A DNA stretch of 64,000 nt from positions 1,619,960 to 1,683,959 of the forward strand of contig AP018794.1 of assembly GCA_009731425.1 (NCBI GenBank), in the 5' to 3' direction. A program made the translations under genes and the position numbers. The DNA is from Lachnospiraceae bacterium KM106-2 (GTDB lineage: Bacteria; Bacillota; Clostridia; Lachnospirales; Lachnospiraceae). The notes beneath the pieces are model-generated. The model ran no database searches, had not been told where the DNA came from, and saw only the letters and a list, made by a program, of their open reading frames with translations. Shown here one piece after another: positions 50,674 through 59,700 of this stretch (position 1 is the stretch's first letter; every line of letters begins with the position of its first letter).

Positions 50674-51876
50674 ATGCAGGGTCAATCTGATGTTCACATT
50701 AAGATGTTAGGTGAATTTTCGATTACATATGATAGCATCACACTAAGTGATCAAATTACCCATGCGAAAAAACCATTTCAACTATTAGAATACCTCATCA
50801 CATTTCGTCATAAGGATATCTCGCAGATGGAACTCATAGATCTTCTCTGGCCTGATGGTACAAGCGAAAATCCGGCAGGTGCATTAAAGACCTTATTACA
50901 TCGGGTCAGGAAATTAATTGCTATCTTCCCTTTTGATTTTCCATTGATCTGTTGGCAAAGAGGAACGTATGCATTCAATACTGAGATTCCTTGTAGCGTC
51001 GATATCGATATTTTTGAATCACTCTATAAAAAAGGGATGCAGGCACAAGATCATACAGATAAACTAACTCATTACTTACAAGCTATCGACCTATATAAGG
51101 GGGATTTCTTACCAAAATCCAATCTTGAGACTTGGGTCATTCCTATTTCAGCCTATTATCATTCTCTCTACCTTAAAATTATTCACGAGACCATTCGATT
51201 ATTATATGAAAAGGATGATTACGAAAAAATACAGGCGATCTGCTATCAAGCATTAGTCATAGATTCATATGACGAAGACATTCATTATCAGCTGATTTTT
51301 TGTTTATCTGCCTTAGGCGAAGACCATGCCGCGATCGAACACTATAATTACGTAAATAACTTGTTTATGAAGCGATTTGGCATTTCACCAAGTGAGAAAT
51401 TTAATACGTTATATAAAACGATTCTCAGTAAAACCCACAATGCCGAAAACAATCTGACACTCATTCGGAATAGTCTTAGCGAGACTGCTGCAACAGTATG
51501 TGGAGCCTACTTATGTGATTATGCTGTATTCAAAGACATCTACCAGCTAAAAGCACGTTCGGCCAAACGTAATAACGAGACTATCTATTTATGTCTGTTC
51601 ACCATTGCTTCTGATACCTCAAAGCGCGGTGATAAGTTATCCGTTGAGACGATGAACAAAGCAATGAACATTTTGAACAACTGCATCCGTTCCTCTTTAC
51701 GAAGCAGCGACGTCTATTCTCGTTACAGTGTAAGTCAATATATTCTCATGCTTCCGGTATCTAGTTACGAGAACGGCTGTATGGTTCTAAAGAGAATTAT
51801 GCATTCATTTATTCTTGCGAGCAAATATCTCCCTATTACATGTACATATAAGCTTCTTCCCATCTCTGTTCTATAA
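50674..51876 (+). CDS. BTAD-type transcriptional regulator with degenerate GGDEF-like C-terminus
   Basis: The N-terminal winged helix (HIKMLGEFSITYDSI and LDQITHAKKPFQLLEYL region) is of the OmpR/SARP type, followed by a bacterial transcriptional activation domain made of TPR-like helices (KLTHYLQAIDLYKGDFLP near residue 135). The last 90 residues resemble a GGDEF fold in which the signature GG(D/E)EF is replaced (RSSDVYSRYSVSQYILML), so it is probably a sensory rather than catalytic domain. Start at ATG 50674 is fixed by AGGAGA 7 bases upstream. Confidence 0.8.
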   Translation: MQGQSDVHIKMLGEFSITYDSITLSDQITHAKKPFQLLEYLITFRHKDISQMELIDLLWPDGTSENPAGALKTLLHRVRKLIAIFPFDFPLICWQRGTYAFNTEIPCSVDIDIFESLYKKGMQAQDHTDKLTHYLQAIDLYKGDFLPKSNLETWVIPISAYYHSLYLKIIHETIRLLYEKDDYEKIQAICYQALVIDSYDEDIHYQLIFCLSALGEDHAAIEHYNYVNNLFMKRFGISPSEKFNTLYKTILSKTHNAENNLTLIRNSLSETAATVCGAYLCDYAVFKDIYQLKARSAKRNNETIYLCLFTIASDTSKRGDKLSVETMNKAMNILNNCIRSSLRSSDVYSRYSVSQYILMLPVSSYENGCMVLKRIMHSFILASKYLPITCTYKLLPISVL

Positions 51877-51882
51877 TGAAAG

Positions 51883-51929
51883 AAAAAGCGATTGCAAAAA
51901 GGTAGTGCTCCCTTCTGCAATCGCTTTTT
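51883..51929. terminator. bidirectional terminator
   Basis: AAAAAGCGATTGCA/TGCAATCGCTTTTT with a 19-base loop, between the BTAD gene and the convergent methyltransferase operon. Confidence 0.92.
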
Positions 51930-51934
51930 TTCTA

Positions 51935-52519
51935 CTATAATCTTTTTGGTTTGTATGCCTTACGTTCTACACGAACTAAATTCATGATTGTAGAGTCATC
52001 TTTATCTGTTGCTTGATAACATTCAAAATCAGTAAAAATACGTAACACATCTTCTCTTCTGATATCCCATAAATGATATTTATTATAATGGGTTGTTTTT
52101 TTATTTGGGAATGAAAGAATCACTTCATTAATCTTGCAACGATCTACTAGTTCTTTTAATACAGTTGGATCTGGTAAATGTTCAATTGTTTCTAAACATA
52201 GAAGAACATCAAATTTTGCATCAACAGAAGTTGGATCGCCTAATACAAAATCAACCTTATCAGAAGCAAAATTTGCTTTCGCTTGATTAATTGCTTTCTC
52301 TGCTCTATCATAACCTCTTACGGATTGTACATCTGGGTTTTTACTGATCAAATAACTTCCGTATCCAACGCCACATGCGATATCAAGTACATCTCCATAC
52401 ACATATTGTCTTGCATACATATAACGCTCTAATCCTCTGCGGATGATGATATCCTCTTCTAATTGATCAATGCTTTGTTTATCGATAATAATTCTTTCCA
52501 TCTCTTTATACTTAACCAT
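51935..52519 (-). CDS. class I SAM-dependent methyltransferase
   Basis: The 194-residue protein has the Rossmann SAM-binding motif VLDIACGVGYGSYLI (about residues 43-57), acidic motif VRGYDRAEKAI (about 75) and the post-motif LCLETIEHLPDPTVL (about 110). Its target is unknown. As the last gene of the ugd-uge-GT operon it may modify the glycan being made. It starts 2 bp after the glycosyltransferase stop. Confidence 0.85.
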   Translation of the reverse strand: MVKYKEMERIIIDKQSIDQLEEDIIIRRGLERYMYARQYVYGDVLDIACGVGYGSYLISKNPDVQSVRGYDRAEKAINQAKANFASDKVDFVLGDPTSVDAKFDVLLCLETIEHLPDPTVLKELVDRCKINEVILSFPNKKTTHYNKYHLWDIRREDVLRIFTDFECYQATDKDDSTIMNLVRVERKAYKPKRL

Positions 52520-52520
52520 T

Positions 52521-53978
52521 TTATTTATTCCCTCTCTCTATTTCCATGATTTTATTAATTACGGCACTTAGAGTACCTTTCATATCTGCAATCTCATCAG
52601 CTCTCTGTTTCACCAGTTGTCTTTGTTGTTCTAAGAAGTTATTGTCTCCCACATATCTTCTTATTGCTACTAGCATTTCGTCGTAATCTGCTGCCATAAA
52701 GTCCTCTCCACACGTATGTGACACATCCCCTATCGGTAATGTAAGGATCGGCACCCCTTTATACATTGCATCAAAGCAAGAACGGCCACCGCCACTTCGA
52801 ATTGGATTTAAATACAGATCACAGAAACCAATACATTCACTTGCACCCGGTAAAAATCCTAAAATATGAATTCGCTTCTTGTCATTGATCTGATTTATGA
52901 TTCGCTCCTCATCATTTACTCTTCCTACTAAAGCGATTTCACATTGGGGGATCTCATTTAATAGCGTATTCAGATATTCGATAAACTCCTGATTGATCTC
53001 TACATCTAAACGATTTCCGATCACCCCGATCAAGAAGCTCGCTTCAGAGATATGAAATTGTTCTCTCGTATAAGTCTCTGCCGTTACTCTATATTGATAA
53101 TTAATCTCTGTTTCTAGTACCCTTTGATAATCCAATGTCTGATCAATAGTAGCCTGATCCTGATCACGTAACTTTCTTCCTACTAGTAGATATCTAGAAC
53201 AAGAAACCGGGATCTTATAGGAGCAAGGTAAGGATGCCGTTGTTGTAAAATACGAGCAATAATCGGCAACTACACTAGAACCGCCAATATTATATACAAG
53301 ACTAGGGTTCAATTGATAAATTATATCGATCAACTGCTGGATCACAGATATATTCGGCATCAGAACGGGATTTTGTATATACTCGATCATCTCATCTTTA
53401 TAACTGATCTTAGAACTCTTTTCATAGTCCGCCAAATAATTTGTCTGAAAATTGGAATTCAAGTTTTCATTTAAGTAATAGTGCATACCTGCATCATTTA
53501 CGATGATCACTTTTTTCCCTAAATCATGCTGTAAGGTATACGCATAATCAAGAACTCGGATCGTAGGTGCATGCATCGTGCTTAACATCTGACTCGTAAC
53601 GATCACAATAGTATCTTCCTCTCTCTCCTCTATCTCACGATAAGGATACTGATTAGGAATGATATTACTGATGGATTCGAAGATATAATGATATAAATAG
53701 CGGATATCCCCGTCTTTGATCGTTACCTCATTATATCGGAATAAGATAACCTGAAGATTCCAATATAGCTCCCACACCTCTTCTAACGTAATATCAGGAG
53801 CAAAACAAGAATGATACAAGATCGTTGCCACCTGATTCATCACTTCAGAGCTTCTTGTGTCACTGCCTTCTTGAAACGCTACGGTAATCAAGGTATCTCT
53901 CTCTTCTTTGGTTAAATCTTTGATGATCTCATTATGTTCATAAAAAGATCGAATGATCGCTAACTGCTCCTTATTCAT
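52521..53978 (-). CDS. glycosyltransferase, GT-B fold, with helical N-terminal region
   Basis: The C-terminal half (residues about 250-485) is GT-B-like, with EASFLIGVIGNRLDVEINQEF, IALVGRV, ILGFLPGASE and the PIRSGGGRSCFDAMYKGVPI nucleotide-sugar pocket, similar to GT41-type or cytoplasmic protein/glycan glycosyltransferases. The first 120 residues are helical and of unknown role. The donor may be the UDP-glucuronate/galacturonate made by the neighbouring ugd and uge genes. It overlaps the epimerase gene by 8 bp. Confidence 0.75.
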   Translation of the reverse strand: MNKEQLAIIRSFYEHNEIIKDLTKEERDTLITVAFQEGSDTRSSEVMNQVATILYHSCFAPDITLEEVWELYWNLQVILFRYNEVTIKDGDIRYLYHYIFESISNIIPNQYPYREIEEREEDTIVIVTSQMLSTMHAPTIRVLDYAYTLQHDLGKKVIIVNDAGMHYYLNENLNSNFQTNYLADYEKSSKISYKDEMIEYIQNPVLMPNISVIQQLIDIIYQLNPSLVYNIGGSSVVADYCSYFTTTASLPCSYKIPVSCSRYLLVGRKLRDQDQATIDQTLDYQRVLETEINYQYRVTAETYTREQFHISEASFLIGVIGNRLDVEINQEFIEYLNTLLNEIPQCEIALVGRVNDEERIINQINDKKRIHILGFLPGASECIGFCDLYLNPIRSGGGRSCFDAMYKGVPILTLPIGDVSHTCGEDFMAADYDEMLVAIRRYVGDNNFLEQQRQLVKQRADEIADMKGTLSAVINKIMEIERGNK

Positions 53979-54978
53979 GTTCTGTACTCCCCGTCTTCAT
54001 GGCCTCATACCAGCTATAAAAAGCTTTTAGGCCAGTCCTAATATCAGTCTTTGGACTTGTATGAATGATCTTCTCCAATTCGCTTACATCGGCGTAAGTT
54101 TTATCTACATCCCCTACAACTCGATCAGTAAATTCTAATTTTGCTTTCTTTCCAATTGTCTCTTCTAGCGCTTGAATAAAATCCATTAACATAACAGGTT
54201 TTCCATTACCAATATTATAGATTTTGTATTCTCCTGCAACTTCTTTCTGTCCTTGTACTTTGATCAATTCCATTACGCTGGTGATCAGATCATCAATAAA
54301 TGTGAAATCACGATACTGTTTCCCATAGTTATAGACTTCAATGGTTTCCTCATTTAATATCTTTTCTGTAAAAGTATAATATGCCATATCCGGTCTACCA
54401 TTTGGACCATATACCGTGAAGAATCTAAGGCCGACCGAGTTAAATTTGAAGTTATTGCTATAGACATGGGCAAATAATTCATTACTCTTTTTCGTTGCTG
54501 CATACAAGCTGACTGGATGATCCACCATCTGATCTTCTCTGAATTTCATCTCATTACTATTTCCATAAACAGAACTAGAGGAAGCATATAATAATTGCTC
54601 TACTCCGCAATTTCTGCATACTTCTAGCACATTAAACATCCCGATCACATTCGAGTCTATGTATGCTCTTGGATGAGTGATACTATACCTCACCCCTGCC
54701 TGCGCGGCAAGGTTAATGAAAAATTTGATATTATGTTCTTTTACGATTTCCTCAAGTGGCTCATAATCTTTCAGATCACCATAATAGAAACGATAATTCT
54801 CATATTGTTCTAGTTCTTTAACGCGGTTCTTCTTGATCTCTACGTCATAATAATCATTTAAATTATCATAACCGACCACGGTGTATCCTTCTTCTAATAA
54901 TCGTTTGGATAAATGAAACCCAATAAATCCAGCCCCACCCGTTATTAAATACTTCTTATAGTTCATATTACATCTCAT
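53971..54978 (-). CDS. NAD-dependent UDP-sugar epimerase (UDP-glucuronate 4-epimerase-like)
   Basis: An extended short-chain dehydrogenase. The NAD motif TGGAGFIGFHLSKRL is near residue 15, YGDLKDYEPLEEIV near 68, and the active-site tyrosine in SLYAATKKSNE (about 158) with SSSSVYG upstream. The GRPDMAYYTFTEKIL motif is characteristic of UDP-glucuronate 4-epimerases. ATG 54978 has an AGGTG site 6 bases upstream. The next ATG, 54966, is also possible. It lies just after the UDP-glucose dehydrogenase and would use its product. Confidence 0.85.
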   Translation of the reverse strand: MRCNMNYKKYLITGGAGFIGFHLSKRLLEEGYTVVGYDNLNDYYDVEIKKNRVKELEQYENYRFYYGDLKDYEPLEEIVKEHNIKFFINLAAQAGVRYSITHPRAYIDSNVIGMFNVLEVCRNCGVEQLLYASSSSVYGNSNEMKFREDQMVDHPVSLYAATKKSNELFAHVYSNNFKFNSVGLRFFTVYGPNGRPDMAYYTFTEKILNEETIEVYNYGKQYRDFTFIDDLITSVMELIKVQGQKEVAGEYKIYNIGNGKPVMLMDFIQALEETIGKKAKLEFTDRVVGDVDKTYADVSELEKIIHTSPKTDIRTGLKAFYSWYEAMKTGSTEHE

Positions 54979-54979
54979 G

Positions 54980-56302
54980 TTATACACCTATTCCATAATA
55001 CTGGAATCCCTTTTCCTCAAGATATTCTCTGTTGTATACATTTCTAAGATCGAAGAAATGATTGCCATGCATAGTATCCTTAACTCGGTCTAGATTCAAA
55101 TTTCTGAACAGATTCCATTCTGTTAAGAGAACTAAACCATCCGCATCCTCAAGGACGCTATATTCGTCTTTGGCAAATTCGATCTTGTGCATAAGATTTT
55201 CAAAGTGATATCTCGCTTCTTTCTCACCTTCTGGATCGAAGATTTTAATCTGCGCTCCTAAACGGACTAATTCTTTTATGATTACTAAAGAAGGGGCCTC
55301 ACGCATATCATCCGTCTCAGGCTTAAAGGTAATTCCCAAAATAGCAATTACTTTACCTTCAAGATTTTTCATATTTTTTGCAATCTTATCGACCATTTTA
55401 AATTTCTGAAGTTCATTAGCTGCAACAACCGCCTCAACTACTTGAAGACGCTCATCATGCTGCTTTGCTATTTCAATTAATGCTGTTGTATCCTTTGGGA
55501 AACAGCTTCCGCCATACCCTGGTCCTGCATGAAGAAACTTCGGTGAAATACGGCCATCTTTGCCAAGAGATTCGGCTACCTTCTTTACATTCGCACCTAC
55601 CTTCTCGCACACATTGGCTATTTCATTCATAAAAGTAATCTTCGTTGCAAGAAATGCATTATTGGCATATTTGATCATTTCCGCTGTTGCTACTTCACAC
55701 TCTACAAATGGTGCGTTATTTCGATAAAGTACCTTATATACATTCTTCATGATATCTAATGCTTTTTCTGACTCGGTACCAAGAACGATACGGTCCGGAT
55801 GTCTAAAGTCATAGACAGCACTTCCTTCTCGTAAGAATTCTGGATTTGAAACAACATCAAAAGTTACGTCATTACATTCACGTAAATCCAATTGCTCCTG
55901 AATGATTTTTCTTGTCTCTGCACCGGTACCAACCGGTACTGTCGATTTATTTACTATTACTTTATACTCGTCGATATACTTTCCAATCATTTCTGTTACA
56001 TTGTATACGTAACTTAAATTGGCTTTTCCACTTTCATCAGCTGGAGTACCTACTGCAATGAAAATTACTTCCGCTTTCTTAATTGCACTTTCAATATTAG
56101 TAGTGAATTCTATCTTCTCTCGTTCTCTGCACTTAGCTAGAACTTCCTGTAATCCCGGTTCATAGATTGGGCAGCTATTTCTATTTAATAGGTCGATCTT
56201 CTCTTTATTGTTATCTACACAGATCACATCGTTACCAAAATCACTTAATAAAACACCTGTCACAAGTCCAACATAGCCAGTTCCAATGACTGTAACTTTC
56301 AT
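54980..56302 (-). CDS. ugd: UDP-glucose 6-dehydrogenase
   Basis: Ugd oxidises UDP-glucose to UDP-glucuronate with two NAD. The N-terminal NAD fold VTVIGTGYVGLVTGVLLSDF, the central PEFLREGSAVYDFRHPDRIV motif, the catalytic cysteine in HAGPGYGGSCFPKDT (about residue 260) and the substrate-binding GITFKPETDDMREAPSLVI are present. 440 residues is typical. First gene of the operon with the epimerase, glycosyltransferase and methyltransferase, likely making an acidic surface glycan. ATG 56302 has GGAG 6 bases upstream. Confidence 0.96.
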   Translation of the reverse strand: MKVTVIGTGYVGLVTGVLLSDFGNDVICVDNNKEKIDLLNRNSCPIYEPGLQEVLAKCREREKIEFTTNIESAIKKAEVIFIAVGTPADESGKANLSYVYNVTEMIGKYIDEYKVIVNKSTVPVGTGAETRKIIQEQLDLRECNDVTFDVVSNPEFLREGSAVYDFRHPDRIVLGTESEKALDIMKNVYKVLYRNNAPFVECEVATAEMIKYANNAFLATKITFMNEIANVCEKVGANVKKVAESLGKDGRISPKFLHAGPGYGGSCFPKDTTALIEIAKQHDERLQVVEAVVAANELQKFKMVDKIAKNMKNLEGKVIAILGITFKPETDDMREAPSLVIIKELVRLGAQIKIFDPEGEKEARYHFENLMHKIEFAKDEYSVLEDADGLVLLTEWNLFRNLNLDRVKDTMHGNHFFDLRNVYNREYLEEKGFQYYGIGV

Positions 56303-56402
56303 ACCGTTCTCCATTCTATATTTACATTTATACTATATATCGACATAATATTACTTATTCCGCACTGGTGGTTTTATCCAATTACAATTTCTATTGAAAG
56401 CA

Positions 56403-56434
56403 AAAAAGGACAAGGTCATTCGACCTTGTCCTTT
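56403..56434. terminator. terminator palindrome, left copy, at element copy C
   Basis: A hairpin with 13-bp stem (AAAGGACAAGGTC/GACCTTGTCCTTT) and ATTC loop, preceded by A-residues. It is an exact 32-bp copy of 56665-56696. On the minus strand it is followed by TTTTTTGC and would stop readthrough from polC. On the plus strand it runs into GAGGCTG. Confidence 0.9.
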
Positions 56435-56664
56435 GAGGCTGTCGATAAAGTCGTCAGCCTTGGATGAAAGGCACCTTTCATCCAGTTTTCAATCAGAATG
56501 CCTAGCGTGCGCTCGTGCAAGTTGCAAATGACGCAACCTACTTACGCTAGGCCAGAAGACGAAAAGCGTCGTTTCCGGCTTCTGATTCGTAATGGAGAAC
56601 GAAGTTCTCCAAACCTCTCCCCGAGATGCAGATTGTGTGAGCGAAAGTAATTGTCTACAATCTG
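56435..56664 (+). mobile_element. MITE-like hairpin-rich element, copy C (230 bp)
   Basis: Same length and order of hairpins as copy A, differing at about ten positions, most of them in loops or single-stranded parts. Ends are GAGGCTGTCGATAAAG and, read inwards, CAGATTGTAGACAA. It carries no ORF of its own and lies in a 32-bp duplicated terminator between ugd and polC. Confidence 0.87.
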
Positions 56665-56698
56665 AAAAAGGACAAGGTCATTCGACCTTGTCCTTTTT
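56665..56698. terminator. polC terminator, right copy, at element copy C
   Basis: Second copy of the hairpin, 13 bp after the polC stop. The minus-strand U-tract is TTTTTC, so it should still terminate polC transcripts at least partly. Confidence 0.9.
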
Positions 56699-56710
56699 TG
56701 TTATATTTAT

Positions 56711-59700
56711 TTACGATACACTTCCGAAAAAGTCCATTAAGGAAATCTGGTTTGTATTTGGTAAATCTGCTAGAAGACCTAACTCAGACATTAAGTCTAC
56801 TACTGTTTGTGATACTTTAGATCTTTGTTTAAAATCATCTTTTGATAAGAACTTACCGTGAGAAACTGCTTCGACAACTGCCTCGGCTGCTTTCTCACCA
56901 AGACCATCGATCGTATCAAGTGCAGGCATCAATTTTCCATCAATAATCTGGAAATGGTGAGCCTCTGCCCGGTAAATATCAATTGGTTCAAATTCAAATC
57001 CTCTTGCATACATTTCTTGAACAATACGCATATCCTTATACGTATCCTGTTCCTTCTTACTTAGCTCATTCATACGTTTCTTATAATCAGCCATATGATA
57101 CTCTAGTTTCTCCCTGCCAAGACACATTAACTCATAGTTAAAGGCACTGGCACGAATACTAAAATAAGCTGCATAATAAGCAAGTGGATAATATACCTTA
57201 AAGTAAGCAATTCTAAATGCCATCATTACGTAGGCACAAGCATGCGCTTTCGGGAACATGTACTTGATCTTTTTACAAGATTCAATATACCAGTCTTCAA
57301 TTCCAGCATCAAGCATGGCTTCTTCCATCTCAGGCTTTAGTCCTTTACCCTTACGAACACTCTCCATGATCTTGAACGCAAGACCGTTCTCAACGCCCAT
57401 TTGGATCAGATAGATCATAATATCATCACGGGTACAAATGGCAGTACCTAAGGTACAGTTTCCTTCTGCAATATAATACTGAGCATTATTTAACCATACG
57501 TCAGTACCATGGCTTAGACCAGAAATACGTACTAGATCCGAGAATGTCTTTGGTTTCGTATCTCGAAGCATCTGCATAACGAAGTCCGTACCAAACTCAG
57601 GGATACCCAGACTACCTAGATCACAGCCTCCAAGATCATCCTTTGTGATTTTAAGGGCACTTAAGTCTGCAAATAGAGAAAGTACCTTCTCATCATCAAA
57701 ACGGATCGTCTGGGCATCTAGGTGGGTAATATCCTCTAACATACGGATCATCGTCGGATCATCGTGTCCAAGTATATCAAGTTTTAACAGGTTGTGATCG
57801 ATGGAGTGATAATCAAAGTGTGTTGTTACTGTCTTTGTCGTCATATCATTGGCAGGTCGCTGTACCGGGGTGAAGGAATAGATTTCTTCACCATGGGGCA
57901 AAACGATGATACCACCTGGATGCTGTCCCGTCGTTCTACGAACACCAACACATCCTCCTACGATTCGTTCAATCTCCGCTCTTCTCTTATGCTGACCACG
58001 TTCCTCGTAATACTTTAATACATAACCATAAGCTGTCTTCTCTGCTAAGGTACCAATTGTTCCGGCACGGAATGTATGTCCCTTACCAAAGATAACTTCC
58101 GTATAATCATGTGCCTTACTCTGATACTCACCAGAGAAGTTAAGATCGATATCGGGCTCTTTATCTCCATAGAAACCAAGGAATGTTTCGAATGGGATAT
58201 CATGTCCATCTTTCTTTAGCGGTTTTCCACAGACAGGACATTCTTTATCCGGCATGTCGCATCCTGATTTACCGCCATATTTCTTTACCTCATCAGAATC
58301 AAAGTCGGAGTAAAAACAGCTATCACAATAATAATGAGCCGGTAATGGATTTACTTCAGTGATACCTGACATAGTAGCGACAAACGAAGAACCTACGGAA
58401 CCTCGAGATCCTACTAAATAACCATCTTCATTGGACTTCCATACCAGTTTCTGTGCAATGATATACATTACGGCGAAACCATTGCTGATGATCGAGTTCA
58501 ACTCATGTTCCAGTCTTGTCTTAACCGGAGCTGGTAGGTCAGGCCCATACATGGAATGGGCTTTATCATAACAGATCGTACGAAGCGTTTTATCCGAATC
58601 CTCGATGACCGGTGGACACTTATCCGGACGAACCGGTGATATCTTCTCTACCATATCTGCAATTTTATTTGGATTGGTGATTACGACTTCTGTCGCTAAT
58701 TCACTTCCTAAATATTTAAACTCCGCTAACATTTCTTCCGTTGTACGTAAGAACAGAGGTGCCTGATTATCTGCATCCTTAAATCCTTTACCCGCCATAA
58801 TAATACGACGGTAGACTTCATCTTCCGGATCAAGGAAATGAGTATCACAAGTAGCAACGACTGGCTTATTAAATTCTTTGCCCAGTTCGATGATCTTTTT
58901 GTTAATGTCGATCAGATCTTCTTCTGACTGAATGTCATAACGATCCGATTCTATCATAAAATGGTTATTTCCAAGAGGCTGAATTTCCAGATAATCATAG
59001 AACTCAACCAAACGTGTAATCTCTTCTTTTGGCATATTACGAAGGAGCGCCTGATAGAGTTCTCCCGCTTCACAAGCGGATCCTAAGATCAAGCCTTCTC
59101 GATTCTCCATCAATAGACTCTTTGGTACACGCGGTCTTCTTCGGTAATAATCAATATGAGACAGTGAAACCAATTTATATAAGTTCACACGGCCGATATC
59201 ATTTTTCGCTAAAATGATTGCATGATAAGTCGGTAATTTCTTGATCACTTCATCAGATAATTTACTCATTCCATTTAAGTCAGTTAAAGTTACTACTTCC
59301 CTTTCTTTTAACATGGCAATGAACTTTACGAAGATTTCTGCTGTCGCTGCTGCATCATCTACCGCACGGTGATGATTCTCTAAGGAAATTCCTAACTCTT
59401 TCGCAACAATATTTAACTTAAATTTATTTAGCTGTGGTAATAAGATACGCGCTAATGCTACGGTATCAATAACCGTAAAATCAGTCTCAATATTTAAAAA
59501 TTCTGCCTTCTTTGTAATAAAACCGACATCAAAAGAAGCATTATGCGCAACCAAAATACAGTCTTTACAAAATTCTAAGAATTCAGGAAGAATCTTATCA
59601 ATGATCGGATATCCCATAACCATCTCATCATGAATACTAGTTAATTGGGTGATCTCAAATGGGATCGGGATTTCTGGGTTGATGAAGGTACTGTATCGGT

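Noticed and set aside
56592..56861. 89-aa ORF across copy C into polC
   Set aside because: It is antisense to polC and spans the repeat and terminator, with no start signal.
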